Source of the DNA: Firmicutes bacterium AF25-13AC
GTDB taxonomy: Bacteria; Bacillota; Clostridia; Lachnospirales; Lachnospiraceae
Length of the DNA: 64,000 nucleotides
Direction of reading: 5' to 3'
Assembly (NCBI GenBank): GCA_003478935.1
Contig: QUFP01000013.1
Location: forward strand, 43,439-107,438
Numbering within the stretch: the first letter of the stretch is position 1; every line of letters begins with the position of its first letter. Under the pieces are notes generated by a model that was not told the DNA's origin, searched no databases, and saw only the letters and a list, made by a program, of their open reading frames with translations. Of the stretch, positions 1 to 9,519 are shown one piece after another. A program made the translations under genes and the position numbers.

Positions 1-1
1 T

Positions 2-94
2 GTTGTTAATATTGAAAAGAGTAATTTGAATAAGCGCATTCCGGCTTTTTTGAAGGCAAAATTTTTGAATAAAAAATATAGCGGCAGCTTTTAA
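2..94 (+). CDS. 3' end of an unidentified CDS (partial)
   Basis: An open frame enters from the left edge and ends at a TAA at 92-94, giving about 30 C-terminal residues that are basic and end in KKYSGSF. It lies 27 bases upstream of the first glycosyltransferase in the same direction, so it is probably the preceding gene of the same glycan operon. Too little is present to name a family. Confidence 0.5.
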   Translation, partial: VVNIEKSNLNKRIPAFLKAKFLNKKYSGSF

Positions 95-121
95 AACTGT
101 TAGCGGAAAAGAGAACAGCAA

Positions 122-1180
122 ATGAGATATAGTATTGTAATGCCAGTATATAATGTTCAAAATTATTTGAAGGACTCGGTGGCTGATATAAAAAAACAGT
201 CTTTTTCGGATTTTGAACTCATACTAGTAGATGATTGTGCAACTGATTCATCTGGAAAATTATGTGATGAGTTGGCGAAACGTGATAGCCGCATTCAGGT
301 TCTTCATCTTGCGAAGAATGGTGGGCTTAGCAATGCAAGAAATCAGGGAATGGCAGCAGCAAAAGGAGAATATATTCTGTTTCTTGATCCAGATGATCGA
401 TATGACGTAAGACTCTTGGAGCAAATCGAAAAGAGCCTTAAAAAAAATAGTGCTAAGGTTGTTTTGTTTGGTCTTACTGAGGAGTATTACGATCAAAATG
501 GCAAGATTGAGTATACGAAACAAATTACGCCGAAACAGGGATATTTTGATTCTGAGCAGAATGTTAGAGATCAGGTGTTGTCATTAGAGTGTCAGACATT
601 ATTTGGTTATGCATGGAACAAGGCATATCAGCTAACTTATTTAAGACAGATTGGTGTGCAGTTTAAGAAGATAACGATGATAGAGGATGTACTGTTCAAT
701 ATTGAAGTATTTAGAACAATTGATTCCTGTAATCAAATTGCAAAATCATTATATCGTTATGCGATTCGTAAAAAGGGTAGCTTGACAACGAAGTATCTTC
801 CAGATTATTTTGAACTGCATGAAAGACGTGTTGAGAGTATGTGTCAGCTTTACCAAGATTGGAATATGGAAACACCAGAAGAATTAAAGAGTCTAGGAAG
901 TATTTATTGCCGCTATTTTTTATCTGCACTGCAAAGAAACTGCAGCAGTGCGGCTAAGATGAGTCATTCAGGAAGAAAAAAATGGGTAAAGAAGCAGTTT
1001 ATGAGTTCTACTTATCAGAAATTGAAGGCATTTCTGCATCCTGATAATCGTTTGCTGAAATTGTTAGCTTGGGGTATTCGCACTGAAAAGGCTGAATTTT
1101 GCCTGATTATGGGACGTGGGATTTATATTGTAAAGGAAAAATGCCCTGGTATTTTTTCAAGATTAAAGCAAAATAGGTAA
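122..1180 (+). CDS. Family 2 glycosyltransferase (surface glycan)
   Basis: This is a 352-residue GT-A fold enzyme predicted to transfer a sugar from a nucleotide-sugar donor onto a cell-surface glycan precursor at the cytoplasmic face. The N-terminus shows the family hallmark YSIVMPVYNVQNYL, followed by ILVDDCATDSS and the metal-binding DxD-type motif FLDPDD near residue 90. The remaining two thirds is an unassigned C-terminal region without clear membrane segments. It is the first of three consecutive GT2 genes in the same direction. Acceptor and sugar cannot be told from the sequence. The ribosome binding site (gagaacag) is weak. Confidence 0.9.
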   Translation: MRYSIVMPVYNVQNYLKDSVADIKKQSFSDFELILVDDCATDSSGKLCDELAKRDSRIQVLHLAKNGGLSNARNQGMAAAKGEYILFLDPDDRYDVRLLEQIEKSLKKNSAKVVLFGLTEEYYDQNGKIEYTKQITPKQGYFDSEQNVRDQVLSLECQTLFGYAWNKAYQLTYLRQIGVQFKKITMIEDVLFNIEVFRTIDSCNQIAKSLYRYAIRKKGSLTTKYLPDYFELHERRVESMCQLYQDWNMETPEELKSLGSIYCRYFLSALQRNCSSAAKMSHSGRKKWVKKQFMSSTYQKLKAFLHPDNRLLKLLAWGIRTEKAEFCLIMGRGIYIVKEKCPGIFSRLKQNR

Positions 1181-1239
1181 GACTTATTAAAGCCAGAGAC
1201 GGCAGGATTAAAAGTTGAGGAAGGAATAAATATATAAGA

Positions 1240-2334
1240 ATGGAGAAGCAAGCAAAAGTCAGCATTATCGTTCCTGTTTATAATGCGGAAGATTATATAA
1301 AAAAGTGTATTGGCAGTATATGTACACAGTCTGTGAGTGAACTTCAAATTATTCTTGTGGATGATGGGAGCACGGATAACAGTTTGGAAATCTGCAGGCA
1401 GCTGCAGAAAAATGATAATAGAATAGAGGTATTTCATCAGGAAAATCAGGGTGCATCTGCTGCAAGAAACAAAGGAATGCAGTTGGCAAATGCCGAGTGG
1501 GTTATGTTTGTTGACAGTGATGACTGGCTTGAAGAGAATGCAGTGCAGACACTTTGCGAAGAAGCATCTCATGCAGATAGTGATATAATAATGGGGATGA
1601 TTGTGAATAATTATTCTTTTTCAGATGAAGATGCCGCAGTAATGAAGAAAAAGGTATATCGTTATGATATGGCTAAATATCGCGTCGCTTTTTGGGGTGG
1701 CTGTACGATTGAACCACAGGTATTTGCATCAGTATTTCCAGAGAAGATGAAGCATTTGCCGTTTTTAGGAAGTCCATGCGCAAAAATTTATCGAAGAGAA
1801 CTTTTGCAGAAAAGCAATGCGGCATTTTTGGACAATATTCACTATGGAGAAGATACTCTATTTAATATGGAAGTGTTAAGTATGGCTAGAAGTGTTTATT
1901 ATGTGAGTGCTCCAGTATATCATTACCGTATGAGAGCAGGATCCCTTAGTACTGGAAAAATTGAAGATAAGTATAAACAATATATGGATTATGTGAAAGA
2001 ATCTGAAAATAGTATCCGCAGATTAAGAATCCCTCAATCAGAGGAATTTCTAACATATCGTTCACTAGATCTGGTCCAGATGATTTGGGAGCTTGCAGAG
2101 ATGTATGGAATGGCAATGAAGTCACTGCAGGAATTATCATCATATAAAAGGCTGCTAAAAAGCTTTTCAGAAAATATGGCATGCAAAAAAGCAATGGATC
2201 ATTTGAAATTAGAACAGCTTCCAGACAAAAAACATAAACTTATGGTGGCTGTATTAAAAAGAAGAATGTACGCTGTATCAATTTGTGCATGCGGACTTTT
2301 TTATAAAGTGTTTGCAAGCAAAAAACGTATATAA
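1240..2334 (+). CDS. Family 2 glycosyltransferase (surface glycan)
   Basis: This 364-residue GT2 enzyme has the canonical start VSIIVPVYNAEDYI, the nucleotide-binding stretch ILVDDGSTDNS and the DxD motif FVDSDDW near residue 90. The C-terminal half resembles that of its neighbour in length but not obviously in sequence. A good AGGAAGG ribosome binding site precedes the ATG. It sits 59 bases after the previous glycosyltransferase and 29 before the next, which fits one operon that builds a surface polysaccharide or teichoic-acid-like polymer. Donor and acceptor are unknown. Confidence 0.92.
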   Translation: MEKQAKVSIIVPVYNAEDYIKKCIGSICTQSVSELQIILVDDGSTDNSLEICRQLQKNDNRIEVFHQENQGASAARNKGMQLANAEWVMFVDSDDWLEENAVQTLCEEASHADSDIIMGMIVNNYSFSDEDAAVMKKKVYRYDMAKYRVAFWGGCTIEPQVFASVFPEKMKHLPFLGSPCAKIYRRELLQKSNAAFLDNIHYGEDTLFNMEVLSMARSVYYVSAPVYHYRMRAGSLSTGKIEDKYKQYMDYVKESENSIRRLRIPQSEEFLTYRSLDLVQMIWELAEMYGMAMKSLQELSSYKRLLKSFSENMACKKAMDHLKLEQLPDKKHKLMVAVLKRRMYAVSICACGLFYKVFASKKRI

Positions 2335-2363
2335 AAAAATAGAGGAGTAATATAAGCATAAAC

Positions 2364-3350
2364 ATGGAAAAAATATTGACATTTTCAATAGCTGCATATA
2401 ATGTAGAAAAATATTTGGACAAATTACTGAAAACAATCATTTGTGTTCCTAACAATGAAATGGTTGAGGTATTGGTTGTTAATGATGGATCTAAGGATAG
2501 TACTGCTCAGATAGCAAAGGAATATGAGAAAAATTATGCTGGAGTTGTGCGTCTGATAGACAAAGAGAATGGTGGTCATGGATCCACTATTAACAGAGGA
2601 ATAAAAGAAGCAAAGGGAAAGTATTTCAAGGCAATTGATGGTGATGACTGGGTAGATAGTGAGGCGCTTGAAAAATTGTTAAATGATCTGACACAAATTG
2701 ACAGCGATCTTGTTCTGATGGATTATAAGACATGTTATGAGGGTGGTGATGATGTCCTAGAGAAGACAGCGAAGCTTGAACCACAAAAGACAATTGATTT
2801 TGAAAGCGTAATTTCAACAATTGATTATATGAGATATCATGCAGTTATTTATAGGACACAGATGCTTCAAAAAAATAAAATTCGTTTAGATGAGCATTGT
2901 TTCTATGTGGATTCGGAGTTTATGCTGTTTACAATTCCATTTATCAAAACTATTACTTATGTACCATATCCATTGTACTGTTATCGCATTGGTTTAGGAG
3001 AACAGTCTGTAAGTGCGGCAGGACGCAGAAAACATATTACAGATGGAGATCGAGTAGAAGAAAGACTTTTGAAGTTTTATCGAAAGCTTCCTGAAAATAT
3101 TTCACAGGGAAGAAAAGAGTATATTGAAAATGGAATAGCAGCTCATTGTACATTCCATATTAATTCGTTAATGATGTGCGAGGAAAGTAAAGAAAATAAG
3201 AAAAAGATTATTGAGTGTGATAAGAAAGTTAAAAGAACGTCAGTTCAAATTTACAATGATATGAATAGAATGTCACGTACAGTTGTTATGTTAAGACGCA
3301 CATTTTATCTTTCTTATACGTTTTTACAACGATATAAAGAAAAAAAATAA
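2364..3350 (+). CDS. Family 2 glycosyltransferase (surface glycan)
   Basis: This is a 328-residue GT2 protein. Visible motifs are FSIAAYNVEKYLDK at the start, VLVVNDGSKDST, and AIDGDDW as the metal-binding DxD near residue 90; NGGHGSTINRGI is typical of one bacterial GT2 subgroup. No membrane segments are evident, so the enzyme is probably cytosolic or membrane-associated. AGAGGAG precedes the ATG. It follows two similar enzymes, so each may add one residue of a repeat unit; this is inference. Confidence 0.92.
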   Translation: MEKILTFSIAAYNVEKYLDKLLKTIICVPNNEMVEVLVVNDGSKDSTAQIAKEYEKNYAGVVRLIDKENGGHGSTINRGIKEAKGKYFKAIDGDDWVDSEALEKLLNDLTQIDSDLVLMDYKTCYEGGDDVLEKTAKLEPQKTIDFESVISTIDYMRYHAVIYRTQMLQKNKIRLDEHCFYVDSEFMLFTIPFIKTITYVPYPLYCYRIGLGEQSVSAAGRRKHITDGDRVEERLLKFYRKLPENISQGRKEYIENGIAAHCTFHINSLMMCEESKENKKKIIECDKKVKRTSVQIYNDMNRMSRTVVMLRRTFYLSYTFLQRYKEKK

Positions 3351-3432
3351 CGAATAATTAAAAATATTTCGGTAAATAGTGTATAAATTCACATACAAAA
3401 ATGCTAGAATTATAGACAAATGGAGTTTGCTT

Positions 3433-4965
3433 ATGCAAAATATAAAAATACAGGAAGACGATAAAAGGCAAGGGGATGATTGCAAGAAAAAATCGAATGT
3501 GAAAAAGCATTGTGGGAGATTGTTAAAGGTAGTGGTATTCGTATTGATGATTGCGATTGCTGCAGGAAATTTGGGAGAAGTGCTTGCCTATAAGCATGAT
3601 GAATACGACGCGAACAATTACTTTGACTTTGATTATTTGTATGATCTTCCAAAAGATTCATTAGATGTGGTTTATCTAGGGACGAGCCAGTTTCATATGG
3701 GAATTACACCACTTGAGATTTGGAAAAAATATGGAATTACTGGAGCAAATTTTACTTCGTCAGCGAATCGTGCCTGGTTGGCTTATTATATGTTGGAGGA
3801 AATATTAAAATACCAGAATCCAAAGGTTGTTGTGATGGATGCAGCGCTGATACGCGGAGGCAATAATAATGTTGTGGGAAATAGAAGAATCATTAGCCAG
3901 TTTCGATTTTCTCCATTAAAACTAGAGGCATTATATAATTGTCTGGAATTAAAGGGAAAGTCAATTGATGAAATGATAAATATTTCTTCTGAATTTTTTG
4001 CCTACCATGATAGATGGGATAGTTTAACCCAGTATGATTTCGCTGATGATGTATCCTCATATGCGTATCAGAAAGGATATTTGTTATCAACTTCTTCTAC
4101 ACCACATTCCAATATTGATTATGAAGAATATCATACACCAGTGATTTTTAAAATAGAAGAGCAAACCAAGCTCTATATGGAAAAAATTAAAAAACTTTGT
4201 GATGAAAAAGAAATTGAAATTATGGTTACAAAGCTTCCAAGCGAAATGTGGAATCCAACTTATTCTAAAATCGTAGAAGACTGGGCAGATGAGAATCAAG
4301 CACTTTTCTTAGATATGACGCAAAAAAAGATTCTTCGCAAGATGAATTTTGATCTGGAAAAAGATTATCTTGATTTTAACCATATAAATTATTCAGGTGC
4401 AGAGCTTGTTTCTGATTATCTGGGAAGCTATTTGACTGAAAATTATGAGTTTGATGAAAAATCTGAGGAAATTGAGGCAGCATGGGATGCAGATTATAAA
4501 AAGTATGAAGACTATCGATCTACTTATATGTTGAAATTGGCAAACAACCTTACCGATTTTATTGAACTTGCAAAACAACCAGATTACGTCATCTGCTTTA
4601 GCATTAAGGATGAGGCAACGCAGGGGCTTACGGATCAGGAATTGGAAGAGTTACAAAGCTTAGGAATCAATATTGACTTTGCACAAAATTATCGTGGAAG
4701 TATGGTTGCGATCGTCGATAATGGGGAGACTGTGATTCAAAACTTTGGACAGGAAGAACAGATCTGCGAATATCATCCTTACGAAAATCTTGAAATTGAA
4801 ATGATCAGCAAAGGTTATAATGCTGGCAACCAATCAAGTATCGTAATTAATGGCCAAGAATATTCAAAAAATCTGCGAGGGATGAATGTAGTTGTCTATG
4901 ACAAGAAAAAGAATGAAGTCATCTGTAGTAGTGTATTTGATACATGGACAATAGAAGGCGAATAA
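3433..4965 (+). CDS. SGNH-hydrolase-like membrane-anchored protein (DltD/AlgX-like partner of MBOAT)
   Basis: About 510 residues. An in-frame GTG at 3379 exists, but the ATG at 3433 has a proper GGAG seven bases upstream and is preferred. A basic N-terminus leads into one membrane segment (about residues 33-50, VVVFVLMIAIAAGNLGEVL), so most of the protein should lie outside. YLGTSQFHMGI carries the GxS nucleophile block and DFNHINYSGAELVSDYL carries a DxxH pair, together the signature of SGNH-type acyl esterases/transferases such as DltD, AlgX and PatB. The last 130 residues are a separate unassigned domain. The next gene is an MBOAT O-acyltransferase, the usual partner, so this protein probably completes acyl transfer onto the exported glycan. 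Confidence 0.75.
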   Translation: MQNIKIQEDDKRQGDDCKKKSNVKKHCGRLLKVVVFVLMIAIAAGNLGEVLAYKHDEYDANNYFDFDYLYDLPKDSLDVVYLGTSQFHMGITPLEIWKKYGITGANFTSSANRAWLAYYMLEEILKYQNPKVVVMDAALIRGGNNNVVGNRRIISQFRFSPLKLEALYNCLELKGKSIDEMINISSEFFAYHDRWDSLTQYDFADDVSSYAYQKGYLLSTSSTPHSNIDYEEYHTPVIFKIEEQTKLYMEKIKKLCDEKEIEIMVTKLPSEMWNPTYSKIVEDWADENQALFLDMTQKKILRKMNFDLEKDYLDFNHINYSGAELVSDYLGSYLTENYEFDEKSEEIEAAWDADYKKYEDYRSTYMLKLANNLTDFIELAKQPDYVICFSIKDEATQGLTDQELEELQSLGINIDFAQNYRGSMVAIVDNGETVIQNFGQEEQICEYHPYENLEIEMISKGYNAGNQSSIVINGQEYSKNLRGMNVVVYDKKKNEVICSSVFDTWTIEGE

Positions 4966-5007
4966 AAAGATAGGTAGTTTTGAATAATACGAAAGAAAGT
5001 GGAAAAA

Positions 5008-6597
5008 ATGGCTTTTCATTCATTTGAGTTTTTGTTTTTTTTGGGAGCAGTATTAATTGTTTATTATATTCTTCCAGGTGTATGTAGAAGATGGGTGTTG
5101 CTAGGGGCAAATCTTCTATTCTATTTATATGTAGGATGGGAAAAACTAATTTTTTTTGTCGTAACATCGCTGATAGCATATTGTTGTTCTGTTTTTATGG
5201 GAAAGCAATATGAAAAAATGCAGGAAAAAATTCGAACAGAGGAGATAAAAGGAAAGGAAAAATCACTTCTTCAGACAAAGTATAAGAAAATATGCAAAAA
5301 ACCTCTTATCGCTAGTGTTATGGTGATTCTTGGTGTATTGATCTATTGTAAGTATACCAATATGTTGATTGACTTTATCAATCAGGTGTGTGATCTTGCA
5401 CAGGGCAGCCAGATTAATTCGGTGAAGGTGATTGTGCCACTAGGTATTTCCTATTATACATTTTCATCAGTGGGATATTTGCTTGATATTTATTGGAGAA
5501 AGAAAAAGTATGAAAAAAATTATATTGACTTTTTTGTAAGTATGAGCTTTTTTCCACAGATGGTTCAAGGACCAATTGCCCGTTATCCAAAGGTGATTGA
5601 GCAGGTAAAACAGTTAAAAGGCTTTGGATATCAGCGCTTTTGTATGGCACTTCAGCTTATGCTGTGGGGATATTTTAAGAAAATGGTAATAGCAGACCGT
5701 ATGTCTGTATTTGTAAATCAAATTTTTGGACATATCGGATATTATCGTGGACTTGTTTTTGTTGTAGCGCTTGCAGGAAGTGCAGTACAGTTGTACGCAG
5801 ATTTCTCAGGATGTATGGATATTGTAGAGGGTGTTGCTGAGTTGTTTGGCATCACACTTGATAAAAATTTTGACCTTCCATTTTCTTCTCAAAGCACTGC
5901 AGAATTTTGGAGAAGATGGCACATCACGCTGGGTGCATGGTTTAAAGATTATGTTTTTTTCCCAATGTCTACATCCAGCTTTAATATCAAAATAAGCCGA
6001 TTCTTTAAAAACAAGTTTGGAACACGGGCAGGAAAGACGGTGACGTCAATTATTCCGTTGATTGTGGTTTGGCTTCTAACTGGAATTTGGCACGGTACTG
6101 GAATGAATTATGTTGTATGGGGATGTTACTATGGCTTGATTATTATTTTGTCATCTGTTTTTCAGCCAGAGTTAAAAAAAGTAACTTCTTTTCTCCGAAT
6201 TGACACAGAAACAATCGGCTGGAAGTATTTTTGCCGATTCCGTACATTTATAATTTTTTGCGGAGGGCGCCTTTTAACAGTACCAGGATCACTTGAGAAT
6301 ACGGGTTTGGTCATTAAAAATGTATTCGCGCAATGGAATCCGTGGATTTTCTTTGATGGAACATTGTTTGGATTTGGATTAAATGCACCAAATGTATGGC
6401 TGCTTTTATTGTCAATTGGAGTATTGGGTTTCGTGAGTCATTTACATGCAAAGAATATAAAAATTCGCGAGACCATTGCAAAGCAGCATATTGTAGTGAG
6501 ATGGGTCATCTATATTCTTGCTATTTTTGCAGTATTAGTGCTGGGTATGTATGGTGCAAATTATCACGGAAATGAATTTATCTATGCAGGTTATTAA
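5008..6597 (+). CDS. MBOAT-family O-acyltransferase (AlgI/DltB-like)
   Basis: A 529-residue multi-pass membrane protein. A GTG at 4999 is possible, but MAFHSFEFLFFLGAV from the ATG at 5008 is the usual N-terminus of the family. The core shows PLGISYYTFSSVGYLLDIYW, MVQGPIARYP, and the two conserved histidines in WRRWHITLGAWFKDYVF (about residue 305) and TGIWHGTGMNYVVWG (about 362). These enzymes move an acyl group across the membrane for attachment to extracellular polysaccharide or teichoic acid. Its neighbour is an SGNH partner, and a carrier protein with an adenylating enzyme lies 4 kb downstream. Together these resemble a dlt-type acyl relay; that link is inference. Confidence 0.9.
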   Translation: MAFHSFEFLFFLGAVLIVYYILPGVCRRWVLLGANLLFYLYVGWEKLIFFVVTSLIAYCCSVFMGKQYEKMQEKIRTEEIKGKEKSLLQTKYKKICKKPLIASVMVILGVLIYCKYTNMLIDFINQVCDLAQGSQINSVKVIVPLGISYYTFSSVGYLLDIYWRKKKYEKNYIDFFVSMSFFPQMVQGPIARYPKVIEQVKQLKGFGYQRFCMALQLMLWGYFKKMVIADRMSVFVNQIFGHIGYYRGLVFVVALAGSAVQLYADFSGCMDIVEGVAELFGITLDKNFDLPFSSQSTAEFWRRWHITLGAWFKDYVFFPMSTSSFNIKISRFFKNKFGTRAGKTVTSIIPLIVVWLLTGIWHGTGMNYVVWGCYYGLIIILSSVFQPELKKVTSFLRIDTETIGWKYFCRFRTFIIFCGGRLLTVPGSLENTGLVIKNVFAQWNPWIFFDGTLFGFGLNAPNVWLLLLSIGVLGFVSHLHAKNIKIRETIAKQHIVVRWVIYILAIFAVLVLGMYGANYHGNEFIYAGY

Positions 6598-6656
6598 GTG
6601 TATGGTTTGAACGAAATCGTACATGAAAAAATACAAAGAAAGATTGGAGAGAGGAT

Positions 6657-7598
6657 ATGGACAAGATAGCAGTTTTAATTCCTTGTTATAACGAGGAAAA
6701 GACAATTCAAAAAGTTGTTACGGACTGGAAAAAAGAATTACCAGAAGCAGTAATATATGTTTATGATAACAACTCCAGTGATAAAACAGCTGAGATTGCG
6801 AAGAACGCAGGGGCAGTAGTGAGACATGAATATCGTCAGGGAAAGGGAAATGTCATCAGAAGTATGTTTCGTGAGATCGATGCAGAATGCTATCTGATGA
6901 TTGACGGAGACGATACCTATCCTGCGGAATATGGAAGAAAAATGGTTAATTTGGTACTTGAAAAGCAGGTAGACATGGTTGTGGGAGATCGACTGTCATC
7001 TACATATTTCGAACAAAATAAACGACCATTTCATAATTTTGGAAATAGTCTTGTGAGAGCTAGTATCAATCGATTGTTTAAAAGTAATATAAGAGACATT
7101 ATGACTGGATACAGAGCATTTAGTTATGCCTTTGCAAAAACTTTCCCAGTTCTTTCAAAAGGCTTTGAAATTGAAACAGAAATGAGTATACATGCGGTTG
7201 ATAAGAATATGTTAATCGAAAATGTAATCATTGACTACAGAGATCGACCAGAGGGCAGTGAATCAAAATTAAATACCTATTCAGATGGATTAAAGGTGTT
7301 AAAAACAATTGGAAGATTATATAAGAACTATAAACCATTACAGTTTTTTTGTGGTCTTGCGGCTCTGCTTTTGGTGATTGCAGCCTGTATGTTTGTGCCG
7401 ATTTTAGTAAAGTTTATCAATACAGGGTTGGTACCGAACTTACCGACATTGATTGTAAGCGGTTTTGTAGCCTTAGCAGCAATTGTTTCATTTTTCTCAG
7501 GAATGATTTTGAGTACGATTGCGGAAAAGAGTAGGCAGCAGTTTGAGTTCAATCTTAATTTGATAGAACTTTATAAGAAGAATGGAAAAAATAAATGA
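6657..7598 (+). CDS. Polyprenyl-phosphate glycosyltransferase (DPM1/GtrB-like GT2)
   Basis: 313 residues. The N-terminal GT2 domain starts AVLIPCYNEEKTIQKVV and contains VYDNNSSDKT and the DxD MIDGDDTYPAEY, as in dolichyl/undecaprenyl-phosphate sugar synthases. GYRAFSY and FEIETEMSIHA are further subgroup motifs. Two hydrophobic segments near residues 225-250 and 260-285 anchor the C-terminus in the membrane. It is predicted to load a hexose from a nucleotide sugar onto undecaprenyl phosphate. It overlaps the downstream DUF6020 membrane protein by four bases (ATGA), suggesting the lipid-linked sugar is used by that protein. Confidence 0.88.
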   Translation: MDKIAVLIPCYNEEKTIQKVVTDWKKELPEAVIYVYDNNSSDKTAEIAKNAGAVVRHEYRQGKGNVIRSMFREIDAECYLMIDGDDTYPAEYGRKMVNLVLEKQVDMVVGDRLSSTYFEQNKRPFHNFGNSLVRASINRLFKSNIRDIMTGYRAFSYAFAKTFPVLSKGFEIETEMSIHAVDKNMLIENVIIDYRDRPEGSESKLNTYSDGLKVLKTIGRLYKNYKPLQFFCGLAALLLVIAACMFVPILVKFINTGLVPNLPTLIVSGFVALAAIVSFFSGMILSTIAEKSRQQFEFNLNLIELYKKNGKNK

Positions 7599-9451
7599 AA
7601 AGTATAAGGTTAATAGATGGGAAAAAGTTAACGGTAAAAATACTTTCTTTCGTTAGCGCATGTATGGCAACTTTGGGATTAGCAGTTACATTGGGTTCTG
7701 CCGGGCAGAACAAGTTGCTTCAGGGAGAGTTGTTTTTCATTCCGATTTGCGTTATTTGGTATGTTTTGTATAAAAAACGATATATGCGTAAGCATACAGT
7801 TCCTTTCTACATCTTTACAATTGTATTTTCGCTCCTCTTTTCTTCTTCCTTTATATTAGGAATATACTTAGACCAAAATCGATTGGGAGGAACATTTCAC
7901 ATAATCGTTAAGTCTATTTTACTTACAACATTTTGGTATCCGCTGATAGCGTTTTTGACAGATTGGATAGAAAACGGATCCGAAAAGTATGTAACTAGTT
8001 TACAGATGGAGAAGAAAAAACTGTATATTTGCTTTTTTCTTGTTGCTGTCATATGGTTTATTGGATGGCTTGCCTTGTTTCCGGGAGTATATGGTATTGA
8101 TGCGCCAACTTGGTATGAAATGTGGAGTCAAACGGATGCTCCTGTGTCTTCCCAATGGTCTGTTTTAATAAGTGGCCTATTTTATTTCTTTACATCACTG
8201 GGGGTTCGCTATTTCGACAGCCCAGAAATTGGATTTGGAATTTATAGTTTCCTTCAAATGACCTTTGTTTTATTTGTAGTGTGGAAGATTCTTTTGTTTT
8301 TAAACGAAAGATTGGGAAAAAAAGCAGTTATTGTTGGTGCTATCTTTTTTGCCTTTGTTCCGACTCATATGATTATGGCAGTCTCTGCTGCTCAGGATGC
8401 ACTATTTGCCGCTTGTTTTGCGATGTGTTGTATCGAACTATTTCACATATTTGAGAAGCCAGATGAATATTGGAAAGAGAAAAGAAATATTGCTCGATTC
8501 TTATTTTGGATGTCTCTGATGTGTATCATTCGAAACAATGGACTCTATGCAATTTTTGTTATGGCGGTATTGGCAGTCTTTTTTTTGAAGCACAGCACAA
8601 AGTTTTTCTTTGGCTCAATTGCTATTGTAACGATCATTGTGTTTCTGTATCAAGGACCTGTTTACAATCTGCTGCATGTGCAAAAAGGAACTGCGATTCG
8701 AGAAATGCTTAGTATACCGCTTGAACAAATGGCTGCTGCATATAACTATGATGATAGTCTTTCTGATTCTTTAAAAGAACAGATGGAACAATATGTGAGC
8801 GAAGAAAATATGTATAAATATGCATTAAAGAATTCTGATCCGATAAAGAATAATTTTAATGTGGAAAAGCTTAATGAAAGCCCAGTCGACTTTGTAAAAT
8901 TATATTTTCAAGTTGGGATTGCAGCACCGAAATCTTATATTTATGGAGCATTGATGCAAACATATGGATTATGGTATGCGGATAAAGAATATCCAGATGC
9001 ATTGATATGGCATCCATATATCAATTATATTTGTATTGATGCAAAACAGATTTGGGGAGAAAATGCATTAGAGATAAAGCGAGAAAGCCTTTTTCCAGCA
9101 TATGAGAGAGTTCTTAGAAAATTATTTGGATATGGAGAGGACACATCTGGATATGGTGGTAGTCTTCAAACTGATTTTGTAAATATTCCTTTCTTATCTA
9201 CAGCATGTAGAATGGGAACTTATTTTTGGATTGTTATATATATTGCAGGATATGGACTCTATAAGAAGTGGAAAGAACAATATTTAATTGTGCTATTGGC
9301 AATTGGATTAACACTGACTGTGTTGTTGAGCCCTTTAATGTATTATCGATATTATGCACCAGTTATTTTCTCAATGCCAGTTATTCTTACCTTATTGTTC
9401 AGGTCAAAGAAGAACAATGAAAGTACGATACCGCAGGAGGATGCTCTTTAA
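7595..9451 (+). CDS. DUF6020-type polytopic membrane protein, possible lipid-sugar-dependent glycosyltransferase
   Basis: 618 residues with roughly 12 hydrophobic segments. Conserved-looking soluble motifs are FPGVYGIDAPTWYEMW after the fourth segment and an extracytoplasmic loop around residues 380-490. I recognise it as the DUF6020 type common in Lachnospiraceae, which has no proven function. The acidic/Trp-rich loop after an early membrane pair resembles GT-C glycosyltransferases that use polyprenyl-phosphate sugars. Its four-base overlap with such a synthase supports that role by inference. A strong terminator follows, ending the operon. Confidence 0.65.
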   Translation: MKSIRLIDGKKLTVKILSFVSACMATLGLAVTLGSAGQNKLLQGELFFIPICVIWYVLYKKRYMRKHTVPFYIFTIVFSLLFSSSFILGIYLDQNRLGGTFHIIVKSILLTTFWYPLIAFLTDWIENGSEKYVTSLQMEKKKLYICFFLVAVIWFIGWLALFPGVYGIDAPTWYEMWSQTDAPVSSQWSVLISGLFYFFTSLGVRYFDSPEIGFGIYSFLQMTFVLFVVWKILLFLNERLGKKAVIVGAIFFAFVPTHMIMAVSAAQDALFAACFAMCCIELFHIFEKPDEYWKEKRNIARFLFWMSLMCIIRNNGLYAIFVMAVLAVFFLKHSTKFFFGSIAIVTIIVFLYQGPVYNLLHVQKGTAIREMLSIPLEQMAAAYNYDDSLSDSLKEQMEQYVSEENMYKYALKNSDPIKNNFNVEKLNESPVDFVKLYFQVGIAAPKSYIYGALMQTYGLWYADKEYPDALIWHPYINYICIDAKQIWGENALEIKRESLFPAYERVLRKLFGYGEDTSGYGGSLQTDFVNIPFLSTACRMGTYFWIVIYIAGYGLYKKWKEQYLIVLLAIGLTLTVLLSPLMYYRYYAPVIFSMPVILTLLFRSKKNNESTIPQEDAL

Positions 9452-9462
9452 AAAATTTCAAT

Positions 9463-9507
9463 AAAACAGATGCTATTTACAAGAGTTTGAAAATAGCATC
9501 TGTTTTT
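9463..9507 (+). terminator. Rho-independent terminator of the glycan operon
   Basis: A 16-bp stem (AAAACAGATGCTATTT paired with AAATAGCATCTGTTTT) with a 12-base loop runs into a T tract. The symmetric A/T flanks mean it can also stop the convergent gene on the minus strand. Confidence 0.9.
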
Positions 9508-9519
9508 GCATGGGCAGGT

